Shown: piece by piece, positions 55,028-63,923 of the stretch
Layout: each line of letters starts with the position of its first letter
Numbering within the stretch: the first letter of the stretch is position 1
From: Clostridia bacterium
Lineage (GTDB): Bacteria > Bacillota > Clostridia > Christensenellales > Aristaeellaceae
NCBI GenBank assembly: GCA_017552615.1
Contig: JAFZPI010000020.1
Coordinates: 1 to 64,000 of the forward strand
Length of the DNA stretch: 64,000 bases
Direction: 5' to 3'
The notes under the pieces: generated by a model
Databases searched by the model: none
Seen by the model: only the letters and a program-made list of their open reading frames with translations
What the model was told of the DNA's origin: nothing
Position numbers and translations under genes: made by a program

Positions 55028-56638
55028 ATGAAGATCAGAAAAGAATGTACCCTCATGGGCGACAACTCTTCCAGCGCCTTTGCGGATTACAGCCGCGAAG
55101 CCCTTCTGAAAGCAGGGTTCCCGGAGTCAGACACAGATTTCTTCGTCGGAAAGATCGTCAATCTCCTGGACGATTACACCGCCTGTGCCGGGGAAGGCGC
55201 AACAGTTAAATACTGGGTCTGGAAGGGCCTCGTCAACATGGAATTCAGGATCCTGATTCCAGGGGTCCCCTTTGATCCCTTTGCTGACGGGAAAGGCGCC
55301 CAAAACCGGGCCATTGATGAAATGGTCAGCGTTAACCTGGACAACGGAACTCCCCGGATGTCTTATAAGTATGCAAATAAATGCAATATCATCTCCATCA
55401 GCATTCCCCTGGCTGCAAAGCCCAAAATGCGAATCAAGGATCCGGTGGTATGGGGTGTGATCCTTGGCTTGGCCTTCGGACTGCTCCTCCGTCTCCTGCC
55501 GCAGGAAGTCAACAGCTTTATCACCCACGATGTGGCTTCCCCGCTGCTGAACATCCTCCTCAAAGTGATTTCCGGTGTCATGGGACCGGTGATTTTTATC
55601 TCGCTGGTCTCGTCTACCATCGCACTGTCCAGTATCAACGACCTGACCGGACTCGGCTTTATGATCATCCGGCGTTTCCTGCTGATCATCCTGTTCCTGA
55701 TCGTCATCTCTGTCCTGGTATGCGGGCTGATTTTCCAGAACTTCGGCGCCGCGGACACATCCTTCTCTCTGGGACAGCTGTTTACCATGATCCTTGATAT
55801 CATTCCGACCAACCTGATCGATCCGTTCCAGAAGAACAATACGGCCCAGCTCGTCATTATGGGCCTGCTGACTGGTTCAGGGTTGCTTCTCCTGGGCAAC
55901 AGCGGCGACGAACTCAAACGGATCATTGAGCAGCTCAACAAATGGGTCATGAGCGTCATGAAGATCGTTCTTCTGACCGTGCCCGCCATCCCGTTTCTGA
56001 GCATCATGACCACACTGGCCGACGGAAAAGGCGCAGAACTCCTGGAAGGATGGAAGTTCGTTGTCGCTTCCTATGTGATCTTTGCCCTCTGCACCGCGAT
56101 TAAGGCGATCAAGACATCGGTCCGGACCGGCATCCGGATTTCAGATCTTTGGCGGATGATCAAGCCGATCGCAAAGGTTTCCTTCACAACCGGTTCCACC
56201 ACGGCAGCGCTCCGGAGTATGTACGCGGCTTCGGACGGGGAGCTTAAGGTCACGCCGTCGTTCTCTTCCTTTTGGATTCCAATGAGCACCGCCATGCTGA
56301 GTCCGAAAACGGCGGTCAACGTCATCATTTCCGCGTTCATGGCCGCGCAGCTGGAAAGTGTCCCGATCTCCGTCTCGTTCCTGTCCGTGATGATGCTCGT
56401 GGCCATGGAATTGTCCCTGGCTTCGCCCGGCGTTGCCGCAGCAAGCACGGCAATGTTGACAGCCCTTGGATTGCCCGTCAACTATGTGGGCCTTTATGCC
56501 ACTTACCGTCTGTTGACAGACAACTTCGGCGCGGCATGCTGCATTTCCTATAATGTGCTGGAAGAGCTCGAGATTTCACGCAAACTGGGAGAGGTCCAGG
56601 AAACAACGGACGAAACCGTGGCCGAGCCAGCTCCCTGA
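55028..56638 (+). CDS. Dicarboxylate/amino acid:cation symporter with a fused N-terminal domain
   Basis: A 536-residue protein. From about residue 138 it is a DAACS-family (GltP/DctA-like) symporter: FITHDVASPLLNILLKVISG, the Ser-rich reentrant loop FTTGSTTAALRSM, and the second loop LASPGVAAASTAMLT. The first 135 residues are extra and cytoplasmic: YSREALLKAGFPESD...VNLLDDYTACAGEGATV...FRILIPGVPFDPF recalls a GHKL/HATPase fold of the RsbW type, but the catalytic Glu and Asn of the N box are not visible, so it may only bind a ligand. GGGAGG lies six bases before the ATG. It has its own promoter and terminator. Confidence 0.9.
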   Translation: MKIRKECTLMGDNSSSAFADYSREALLKAGFPESDTDFFVGKIVNLLDDYTACAGEGATVKYWVWKGLVNMEFRILIPGVPFDPFADGKGAQNRAIDEMVSVNLDNGTPRMSYKYANKCNIISISIPLAAKPKMRIKDPVVWGVILGLAFGLLLRLLPQEVNSFITHDVASPLLNILLKVISGVMGPVIFISLVSSTIALSSINDLTGLGFMIIRRFLLIILFLIVISVLVCGLIFQNFGAADTSFSLGQLFTMILDIIPTNLIDPFQKNNTAQLVIMGLLTGSGLLLLGNSGDELKRIIEQLNKWVMSVMKIVLLTVPAIPFLSIMTTLADGKGAELLEGWKFVVASYVIFALCTAIKAIKTSVRTGIRISDLWRMIKPIAKVSFTTGSTTAALRSMYAASDGELKVTPSFSSFWIPMSTAMLSPKTAVNVIISAFMAAQLESVPISVSFLSVMMLVAMELSLASPGVAAASTAMLTALGLPVNYVGLYATYRLLTDNFGAACCISYNVLEELEISRKLGEVQETTDETVAEPAP

Positions 56639-56704
56639 TCTCGCTTAGGCTACAGAAGAGTATTCACCGAACTATATTGCCAAGAACGCTGGTTGTAATA
56701 TGAA

Positions 56705-56744
56705 AACACGCTGCTCAGGGATCAAACGTCCTGAGCAGCGTGTT
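56705..56744. terminator. Bidirectional terminator
   Basis: AACACGCTGCTCAGG and its exact complement form a 15-base-pair stem with a 10-base loop, between the convergent symporter and DRE-TIM genes. Flanking TTTTCA on the minus side and TTCTGT on the plus side give weak T tracts. Confidence 0.85.
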
Positions 56745-56806
56745 CTGTATGATCTGAAAGTACGATTATGCATAAACGAGAATATCGTTGACCTGTGCCG
56801 TGAATC

Positions 56807-58201
56807 TCAATGACTGCGGTGGAAGAGCAGCTGTTCGTAACGCGTTTTGTCGGCGTCGCGGACCATGATCTCCAGTTCCTCGTCGCCCATGACGGTGTTG
56901 CGGCCGGCCGCGTAGAGGCTGTCCACGCGCTCCCGGACCTTTGCCACCAGGGGATCGGTCTTGTCCACCGCCTGGTCATCCTTCAGGCCGAAATACCCGT
57001 TGAGCCAGTGGGCTACCGCCGCGAGACCGCCGTGCGCGTCGACCGCCACGGACGCGGGTCGGTTGAGGAGCTTTGCCGTGTCAAAGATATTGTAAATCTC
57101 TTCGTTCTTGAGCATACCGTCCGCGTGGATGCCAGCACGCGTCACGTTGAAATGACGGCCGACGAAGGGCTGGCGCGGGCTGATCTCGATGCCGATCTCG
57201 CGCTCCATAAAGTCCGCGATCTCCGTGATCGCCGTCAGGTCCATGCCGCCGGTCTCGCCGCGCAGGCCCTGGTATTCGATCGCCATGGCTTCCAGCGGGC
57301 AGTTGCCGGTGCGTTCACCGATGCCGAGCATCGAGCAGTTCACCGACGCGCAGCCGTACATCCAGGCCGCGCCGGCGTTGCTGACAACTTTGTAAAAGTC
57401 GTTGTGACCGTGCCACTCGAGCATGGCGCTCGGCACTTCGGCGTAGTGGCGGAGACCGTAGATGATGCCCGGGACGGACCGGGGCAGGGCCGCGCCGTAG
57501 TAGGTGACGCCATAGCCCATGGTGTCGCAGGCGCGGATCTTCACCGGGATTCCGCTCTCCTTTGAGAGTTCCATCAGCTCGTTGGCAAACGGCACAACAA
57601 AACCATAGAAATCCGCGCGCGTGATGTCCTCAAAGTGGCAGCGCGGCCGGATACCCATGCTCAGCGCGTCCTTGACGATGCCGAGGTACTTGTCCATGGC
57701 CTGCGCACGGGTCAGGTGCATTTTGTTGAAGATGTGGTAGTCGGAGCAGGACACGAGAATGCCGGTCTCCGCGACGCCCGCCTGCTTGACGAGCTCAAAG
57801 TCCTTCTGGTTCGCGCGGATCCAGGTTGTGATCTCCGGGAAGGGCAGGCCCAGGTCCTGGCACATGTGGAGTGCCTTTTTGTCATTCTCCGTGTAGAGGA
57901 AGAACTCGCTCTGGCGCACTAGGCCGCGGGGTCCGCCCAGACGGGCCAGGAGTTTGAACAGATACACGATCTGTTCCGGGGTGAAGGGGCTGACGGACTG
58001 CTGACCGTCGCGGAAGGTCGTATCGGTCATCCAGATCTCATCCGGCATGTCTTCCGGCACATGGCGCATGTTGAAGGTGATCTTCGGTACACTGTCATAA
58101 GAGAAGATCTCGCGATAAAGGTTGGGTTCGGGAACGTCCTGGAGGCTGTAGTGGTACTTGTGCTGCATCAGGACGTTGGTCTTGCGGCTGAATTCGGACA
58201 T
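56807..58201 (-). CDS. DRE-TIM acyltransferase/lyase (isopropylmalate, homocitrate or Re-citrate synthase type)
   Basis: A 464-residue member of the DRE-TIM metallolyase family, enzymes that join acetyl-CoA to a 2-oxoacid. Motifs: EIWMTDTTFRDGQQS (metal and substrate site), EWHGHNDFYKVV (the HxH metal ligands), and LGIGERTGNCPLEAM. The C-terminal part is shorter than the regulatory domain of LeuA, so feedback control of the LeuA kind is unlikely. Re-citrate synthase or a homocitrate/isopropylmalate-like synthase are all possible. The start is ATG at 58201 with AGGAG nine bases upstream. It follows the aminotransferase by 28 bases; together they could feed glutamate or branched amino acid synthesis. 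Confidence 0.85.
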   Translation of the reverse strand: MSEFSRKTNVLMQHKYHYSLQDVPEPNLYREIFSYDSVPKITFNMRHVPEDMPDEIWMTDTTFRDGQQSVSPFTPEQIVYLFKLLARLGGPRGLVRQSEFFLYTENDKKALHMCQDLGLPFPEITTWIRANQKDFELVKQAGVAETGILVSCSDYHIFNKMHLTRAQAMDKYLGIVKDALSMGIRPRCHFEDITRADFYGFVVPFANELMELSKESGIPVKIRACDTMGYGVTYYGAALPRSVPGIIYGLRHYAEVPSAMLEWHGHNDFYKVVSNAGAAWMYGCASVNCSMLGIGERTGNCPLEAMAIEYQGLRGETGGMDLTAITEIADFMEREIGIEISPRQPFVGRHFNVTRAGIHADGMLKNEEIYNIFDTAKLLNRPASVAVDAHGGLAAVAHWLNGYFGLKDDQAVDKTDPLVAKVRERVDSLYAAGRNTVMGDEELEIMVRDADKTRYEQLLFHRSH

Positions 58202-58229
58202 TCGTGTCTGCTCCTCTCTTCTTTTCTGT

Positions 58230-59429
58230 TCACCGCAGTTCGCCGACAAATTCCGCGATGCGGTCCAGACCCCGCTGGATGTTGTCCATTGACGTGGCAT
58301 AGCTCAGGCGGCAGTATCCCTCTGCCTCAAATGCCGCGCCGGGAACGACGGCCACTTTTTTGTTCTTGAGCAGCACGTCCGCAAAGGTCATGGAGTCCGT
58401 GATCGGCTTGCGGTCATAGCGGCGGCCCAGGATATGATGGATATTCATCATGACGTAGAAAGCGCCTTCGGGCTTGCGGCAGGAGAGGCCGGGGATCGCG
58501 TTGATGCGGCTGCAGATAGCGTCGCGGCGGCGTTCAAACTCCTGCACCATCGCACAGATACAGTTCTGGTCGCTGTTCAGGGCCACGGCCGCGGCGTGCT
58601 GCGCCATGGCGTTGGCGTTGCTTGTCGCCTGGGACTGGAAGGCGCCCATCGCGCTGATGACTTCCTTGGGCCCCGCGGCATAGCCGATGCGCCAGCCCGT
58701 CATGGCAAAGGCCTTGCTGACGCCGTTGACCACGATGGTCTGCTTCTTGATCTGGTCCCCGAGCTGGGCAATAGACACGTGCACACGCCCGTCATAGAGC
58801 AGCTTTTCATAAATCTCATCGGAAACGACGAAGAGTTTCTTCGCCACACACAGGTCCGCGAGGGCCTGGAGCTGGCCGCGGCTCCACACGCAGCCGCAGG
58901 GATTCGAGGGGCTGGTAAGGACAAAGGCCTTGGTGCGGCGCGTGATATGGGCGGCGATCTCCTCATAAGCCGGGACGAACGCCTCTTCCTCATACGCCGG
59001 GACAAACACCGGCACGCCGCCCGCCATCCGGACCATCTCCGGATAGCTGACCCAGCAGGGTGTGGGGATCAGTACCTCGTCCCCCGGATCCAGAATGGCC
59101 TGGAAAATGTTGAACAGGCTGTGCTTGGCACCGCTGGAAACAATGACCTCCGAAGGATCATAGGTCAGGTTGTTGTCCCGCTCGAGCTTCCCGCAGATCG
59201 CTTTGCGGAGCTCCATGGTGCCCGAGGAGGGCGTATAGCGCGTCATGCCGAGGTCCAGAGCTTCCTTGCCCGCATCCACAATATGCTGTGGCGTGGCAAA
59301 ATCCGGCTCCCCCGCGCCGAATCCGATCACATCTTCGCCCGCGGCCTTCATGGCCTTGGCGGTCGCGTCGATGGAAAGGGTCAGGGACGGGGCGATGTGC
59401 TGGCAGCGATTGGACACGGTGAGCAGCAT
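58230..59429 (-). CDS. Class I PLP aminotransferase, aspartate transaminase type
   Basis: A 399-residue fold I aminotransferase of subgroup I-gamma, the common aspartate aminotransferase of Firmicutes. Features are FGAGEPDFATPQHI, the PLP lysine in NGVSKAFAMTGWRIGYAAG, SPSNPCG (Asn contact), and the C-terminal Arg in YCRLSYATS. The start ATG at 59429 has GGAGG eight bases upstream. It is first in a two-gene operon with the DRE-TIM synthase, consistent with amino acid synthesis from oxaloacetate or 2-oxoglutarate. Confidence 0.93.
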   Translation of the reverse strand: MLLTVSNRCQHIAPSLTLSIDATAKAMKAAGEDVIGFGAGEPDFATPQHIVDAGKEALDLGMTRYTPSSGTMELRKAICGKLERDNNLTYDPSEVIVSSGAKHSLFNIFQAILDPGDEVLIPTPCWVSYPEMVRMAGGVPVFVPAYEEEAFVPAYEEIAAHITRRTKAFVLTSPSNPCGCVWSRGQLQALADLCVAKKLFVVSDEIYEKLLYDGRVHVSIAQLGDQIKKQTIVVNGVSKAFAMTGWRIGYAAGPKEVISAMGAFQSQATSNANAMAQHAAAVALNSDQNCICAMVQEFERRRDAICSRINAIPGLSCRKPEGAFYVMMNIHHILGRRYDRKPITDSMTFADVLLKNKKVAVVPGAAFEAEGYCRLSYATSMDNIQRGLDRIAEFVGELR

Positions 59430-59604
59430 AGGTTCATCCTCCAAGAGCAAAATTGGGGCAAGCGAAGTTTATTATAGTCAATTTGCAGGTAAAAGCAAGG
59501 GCAAAAACGATAAAAATGCATTTTTTATAAAAGAAACTTGCAAAACAGAAAATATTACGGATTTCTTTCGTTCAAAGGGAATCCAAACGCCCTGCTGATT
59601 CGTA

Positions 59605-59610
59605 TATAAT
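59605..59610 (+). promoter_or_regulatory. Possible -10 box of the small exported protein gene
   Basis: TATAAT at 59605-59610, 55 bases before the start codon; no good -35 hexamer is seen 17 bases upstream. Confidence 0.4.
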
Positions 59611-59665
59611 GATGAGCCCCTGTAAGGGGCAACCTATCAAATCACAAGAAAGGAATCAGACAAAA

Positions 59666-60436
59666 ATGAAGAAAGCATTGTTGAAAAAGGCGTTTGCTCT
59701 GGCCCTTACCCTGGCTCTGGCCCTGGGCCTCGCAAGTTCGGCCTTTGCCGAGGCGGAGAGCGCCGAAATCCCCGTGACAGAAGAGACCTCCTTTGATCCT
59801 CAGGTCATCTTTGATCAGGCGACGGAAGGACTGCTCGGTTCGGATATCGAGATGCTCACGCTGACCGGCAAAGACGATACGCTCGGCATCATGATCTACA
59901 GCTTCCTGTGCCGTATCACCGCCGTAGTACCGGACGCCGAGCCGACGCTTGGCATGCTGCTCGCGTCCGTCTCACCGGAAGGGGATGCCGAGCTGCTGAT
60001 GGTTTTTGCCTGCCCGGCGACCGAAGACGGCGCACCTGCCGTGTTGGATGCGGGGATGATGAGTGAAGGCATCCTGCTGCCCATCGCGCAGTTTCCGACC
60101 GGTACAGCCGGAGCCTCCCTTCAGGCAGCCCAGACCGTCTGCGACATCTGGCTGATCTGCACCGTGTACGACCTCAGCGCCATGGAGCCGGATGCCGCGG
60201 TCGCAAACGCCGAAGAAGCGCTGGCTCTCCTGACGGATGAAGAGCGCACCCTATTTGATGAAAACGCTCCGGCGATCCTCGCCGAGGTTCAGCGCCTCTG
60301 CGACCCGGCAGAAGAACTGGGCGGTGAGTATGCCGACGCCGGCGTCGAGGAACTTCTCACCGTTCTTCGCGGAGAGGACGCCGTGCGCGCTTCTGTCGCG
60401 GCTCTTGCCTCCTGCCTGACCGCTGCCATGAAATAA
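59666..60436 (+). CDS. Exported protein of unknown function
   Basis: Not recognised. The 256-residue protein has a clear signal peptide (KKAFALALTLALALGLASSA, cleavage after AFA) and one domain with DPQVIFDQATEGLLGSDIEM, TLGMLLASVSPEGDAELLMVF and a helical C-terminus. Acidic overall. AAGGA lies 12 bases before the ATG. It has its own -10 box and terminator. The domain has no Cys pairs or catalytic motif that I can identify. Confidence 0.7.
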   Translation: MKKALLKKAFALALTLALALGLASSAFAEAESAEIPVTEETSFDPQVIFDQATEGLLGSDIEMLTLTGKDDTLGIMIYSFLCRITAVVPDAEPTLGMLLASVSPEGDAELLMVFACPATEDGAPAVLDAGMMSEGILLPIAQFPTGTAGASLQAAQTVCDIWLICTVYDLSAMEPDAAVANAEEALALLTDEERTLFDENAPAILAEVQRLCDPAEELGGEYADAGVEELLTVLRGEDAVRASVAALASCLTAAMK

Positions 60437-60454
60437 GCCTCTGTTTTCAACCGG

Positions 60455-60484
60455 GACTGCTGCAGAAAATGCGGCAGTCTTTTT
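60455..60484 (+). terminator. Terminator after the exported protein gene
   Basis: GACTGCTGC / GCGGCAGTC, a nine-base-pair stem with one T-G pair, followed by five T. Confidence 0.85.
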
Positions 60485-60616
60485 CTTGCAACCGAAACCG
60501 TGATTTGATATAATGCCGGTGAGATCGGGATGATGAGAAGAATTTGGGTCAACAAGGCATATCGAGACGGTTGTCCGGCTTTCCAGATGAATTCGGGGTG
60601 ATTTGGGAGAAGCCAT

Positions 60617-63028
60617 ATGAAACAGAATGTGGAAATCAAAGGGGCAAAAATCCATAACCTGCGGCACATCGATGTAAAGATTCCCAAATACAAATTAACG
60701 GTCATCACTGGAGTTTCCGGAAGCGGAAAGTCCAGCCTGGCTTTTGATACCCTTTACGAAGAAGGCCGGAAACGATATCTGATGTTCTCCGGCACTCAGC
60801 TGACGGTTGAAAACGAAATCACGGCAGATGATATTACAGGTTTGTCCCCGACGGTCGCCGTGGAACAGAGGATCATCCGTCAGAGCAATCCGCGAAGCAC
60901 CGTTTCCACCAGAACGCAGATCGAAGCTCTTCTTTCGACCATGTACGCGAATTTCGGCATACCGGATGAAGGCTATGAAACGGAAGAACCTCTTGAAGCG
61001 GTGATGTTTCATAAGAATTCCCCTAAGGGAATGTGTCCCCGCTGCATGGGAAAAGGGTATTACTACCGGCTGGATGAAGAAAAGATGCTTCCGGACAAAA
61101 ACATCCGTATCGATTCTCTGTTCAGCGATATCTGCAATAACGGATTCATGTGGAGAATCTTTGAAAGGTATCGCCGGACTTTTCACAAGCCGACGGATAT
61201 ATCTTTTGCCGAACTTTCCGAGGAAGATTACGAGGAACTGATGTACGGGGAAGGGAAGCATTATAAAGGGCTTGCCCAGGAGATCCTCGACATGTATGCC
61301 TGGAGCAGCCTAAATCACGGCGGTTCTTCCTGGCAAGCCAAAATCAATTGTTGTTTCCGCGAAGAATGCAAGCGCTGCGAAGGCACAGGTCTGGGTCAGC
61401 TTGTTGCCCATACGAGAATCGGTGGGAAAACCATCACGGAATTGGAAAGCATGTACCTGGACGATCTGCTGATCTTCCTGAAGAATCTGCCGTTTGAAAA
61501 AACCTCGCTCCACAAGGAATTGGAAAAGAAGCTGAAGTGCCTGTGCGATATTGGGCTTTCTTATCTTTCGCTGAATCGGACTGTTCCGAGCCTATCCGGC
61601 GGGGAAATCCAGCGGTTGTTTCTTGCATCCTACATCATTGCCGAAATGGATTCCATTATATTCGTTTTTGATGAGCCCACCATCGGGCTGCACGAAAACG
61701 AGAAGCAGAATTTATTGAACATCATCAGGAAGCTCATTGGGGAAGGGAACACCGTGGTCTGCGTGGAACATGACGAGACCTTTATCCGTACGGCAGACTA
61801 CATCATCGATATCGGCCCCGACGCGGGCGTTCTGGGCGGCAAAAAGATGTTTGAAGGTTCCTATGAGGGGTTTCTCGCTTGCAAGGATTCCAGAACGTCC
61901 CCATACTTTTCCGAAAAACCTTTTCCGGTTCCAGGCCAATACCGGTTATCCGGCGGGCGAACACTGTCCATTCAAAATGCGCATATTCATAACCTGAAGA
62001 ATTTGGATGTTGATATTCCTCTTGGCATAATGGTGGGAATCGCCGGGGTTTCTGGATCCGGGAAATCCAGTCTTATCGCCAATACGCTGGTTCCGGGGCT
62101 GAAAGAACAGATGCGTTCCAGATGTATTACCGGGGATGAAAAACTGTCGGATGCTCCGGAAGAGGAAGATGAAGAAACAAACTTTGAAAAAGAGGAAGCG
62201 CTTCCGGAAGAAACCAAAATCCTCGGGACTGAGAACATCAGAAAATGCTATGTGATCGATCAGCGCCCGATCGGCCGTTCCAGAACCTCATGCCCTGCCA
62301 CGTACACAGGTATCATGGACAGGATGCGCAAACTGTTCAGTGAATGTCCGGAAGCGAAAGCCAGGAATCTTGGAATCGGATATTTTTCTTTAAACAGCAA
62401 GGGCGGCTGTCCATACTGTCATGGGGATGGCGTGGTCAGGCGGTATATCGGGTTTGGCAATTTCATTGATCTGAAATGCGATCAATGTAGCGGGTACGGT
62501 TTTGTGGAAGAGACCATGTCCGTTCACCTGAATGGCAAAACGATCAGAGACTGCCTTGAAATGACAGTCTCTGAGGCATATGAGTTTTTCAAGAACCTCG
62601 ATGACGTGATCACCAATATACTGAGCGTTCTGATCCGTGTCGGCATGGGATATATCAAGCTGGGACAGAAAACCCCGACGATCTCCGGCGGCGAAAGCCA
62701 GAGGATCAAGCTCGCAAAAGAACTATCGAAAGGAAAAGCAGGCAAAGACGTATTATATATCCTGGATGAGCCTTCCACGGGTTTGTCATTCCATGATTGC
62801 GAAAAACTCCTACAGCTTTTGAATGAACTGATCGATATGGGAAATTCTGTCATCCTCACAGAACACGATACCAGTATCCTTTCCAACTGCGACTGGATCA
62901 TCGAAATGGGGCCTTCCGGCGGGAAAAGCGGCGGATATCTTATCGCGCAGGGAACCCCTGCGGATCTGAAAAAGAATCCGAATTCCACGATCGGAAAATA
63001 CCTGAAAACGGGCAAGACGTATGAATGA
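60617..63028 (+). CDS. Short UvrA paralog (ABC ATPase without the UvrB-binding domain)
   Basis: An 803-residue double ABC ATPase. Both Walker A motifs are GVSGSGKSS (about residues 34-42 and 475-483), the signatures are LSGGEIQRL and ISGGESQRI, and the Walker B parts FDEPTIGL and LDEPSTGL. Zinc-finger pairs occur as CPRCMGKG, CKRCEGTG, CPYCHGDG and CDQCSGYG. After RTQIEALLSTMYANFG it passes straight to the next module, so the UvrB-binding domain of normal UvrA (about 940 residues) is missing. An acidic insert (PEEEDEETNFEKEEALPEE) is unusual. Such paralogs (UvrA2, DrrC) are linked to resistance against DNA-binding drugs. It overlaps the next gene by eight bases. Confidence 0.93.
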   Translation: MKQNVEIKGAKIHNLRHIDVKIPKYKLTVITGVSGSGKSSLAFDTLYEEGRKRYLMFSGTQLTVENEITADDITGLSPTVAVEQRIIRQSNPRSTVSTRTQIEALLSTMYANFGIPDEGYETEEPLEAVMFHKNSPKGMCPRCMGKGYYYRLDEEKMLPDKNIRIDSLFSDICNNGFMWRIFERYRRTFHKPTDISFAELSEEDYEELMYGEGKHYKGLAQEILDMYAWSSLNHGGSSWQAKINCCFREECKRCEGTGLGQLVAHTRIGGKTITELESMYLDDLLIFLKNLPFEKTSLHKELEKKLKCLCDIGLSYLSLNRTVPSLSGGEIQRLFLASYIIAEMDSIIFVFDEPTIGLHENEKQNLLNIIRKLIGEGNTVVCVEHDETFIRTADYIIDIGPDAGVLGGKKMFEGSYEGFLACKDSRTSPYFSEKPFPVPGQYRLSGGRTLSIQNAHIHNLKNLDVDIPLGIMVGIAGVSGSGKSSLIANTLVPGLKEQMRSRCITGDEKLSDAPEEEDEETNFEKEEALPEETKILGTENIRKCYVIDQRPIGRSRTSCPATYTGIMDRMRKLFSECPEAKARNLGIGYFSLNSKGGCPYCHGDGVVRRYIGFGNFIDLKCDQCSGYGFVEETMSVHLNGKTIRDCLEMTVSEAYEFFKNLDDVITNILSVLIRVGMGYIKLGQKTPTISGGESQRIKLAKELSKGKAGKDVLYILDEPSTGLSFHDCEKLLQLLNELIDMGNSVILTEHDTSILSNCDWIIEMGPSGGKSGGYLIAQGTPADLKKNPNSTIGKYLKTGKTYE

Positions 63029-63923
63029 AAGAGAAAAACACATTCATGAAATCATGGCGTCTGCTCATCACCCGCAGGTGAACAGTATCGTCATCTGGGA
63101 AAACGGGGAAATACGGGCAGAATGCTATTTCAATGGGCATCACGGATCGTCCCGTCATAATATCAAGTCTGTGGTCAAGAGCATTCTTTCCGTCGGCATC
63201 GGGATCGCCCAGGATGAAGGGCTGCTCCGTGCAGATGACAGAATATCGGAATACCTTCCTGAATTTGCTCAGCAGCGTGATATGCGGCACAGAATGATCC
63301 GAATCAGGCACCTCCTGACCATGAGCTCCGGGATCTTCTGGCAGGGCGGGGTTCATTATCACTGCCCAATGATGGACGCAATGCTCCGCAGCGGCGACTG
63401 GATCGATTATATAGCGGACTGCAAGGTAAAAGATGTTCCCGGGACACACTACCTTTACAAGGAATTCGATGTCATTCTGCTTTCTGCGATCCTGACCAAA
63501 GTGACCGGAGATGCCTTTGATTATATCAGCACAAAGCTCTTTCAGCCTTTGGAGATCCATAATGACCGCTGGTGGCACCCTGCCGGCGTGTATTACAGCC
63601 CGGCGCCGGATCGGGAATCCGAATCGGTATCCGCTTTAACGGCGAAGGAAATGATCAGGATCGGACAGTTGTTTCTGCAGAACGGGATATGGAACGGAAA
63701 CCGGATCCTCTCCGGCGAATATATCCGATCCGCTACAGGCCCGTCTCCTGCAAATCCCGGTTACGGATTCTTATGGTGGCTGGGGAAAGGCTGGTACGGC
63801 TGCCGCGGATTCGGAGGCCAGTCAATTACGGTATTCCCGGATCAAAACAAGATCGTAGTAATGCAGGCCTCCGTTACCGACAGGCCTCTTTCCTATGAAG
63901 ATATTGTTTTTGCAGAGTTATAG
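63021..63923 (+). CDS. Serine hydrolase of the beta-lactamase/esterase fold (class C-like)
   Basis: A 300-residue cytoplasmic protein of the penicillin-binding-protein fold. The nucleophile motif is S50-V-V-K53 (IKSVVKSILS). IRIRHLLTMSSGI is the typical helix after it, and YKEFDVILLSAIL stands where the Tyr-x-Asn motif is usual, with a Glu-Phe in place of Asn. GFGGQSITVFPDQNKIVV covers the KTG-like strand (here GGQ). No signal peptide is seen, so it is more likely an esterase or amidase on a small molecule than a secreted beta-lactamase. It is translated with the UvrA-like ATPase, and both may form a drug-protection pair. The remaining 77 bases to the window end hold nothing I can identify. 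Confidence 0.88.
   Translation: MNEREKHIHEIMASAHHPQVNSIVIWENGEIRAECYFNGHHGSSRHNIKSVVKSILSVGIGIAQDEGLLRADDRISEYLPEFAQQRDMRHRMIRIRHLLTMSSGIFWQGGVHYHCPMMDAMLRSGDWIDYIADCKVKDVPGTHYLYKEFDVILLSAILTKVTGDAFDYISTKLFQPLEIHNDRWWHPAGVYYSPAPDRESESVSALTAKEMIRIGQLFLQNGIWNGNRILSGEYIRSATGPSPANPGYGFLWWLGKGWYGCRGFGGQSITVFPDQNKIVVMQASVTDRPLSYEDIVFAEL

Noticed and set aside
55381-55797. A 138-codon plus-strand frame inside the symporter gene
   Set aside because: It is a shifted frame of the membrane domain, rich in Pro, Arg and His, without a ribosome binding site or known motif.
59450-59665. Riboswitch or attenuator upstream of the aminotransferase or the exported protein
   Set aside because: The AT-rich sequence shows no stable nested stems or conserved aptamer core that I could recognise.
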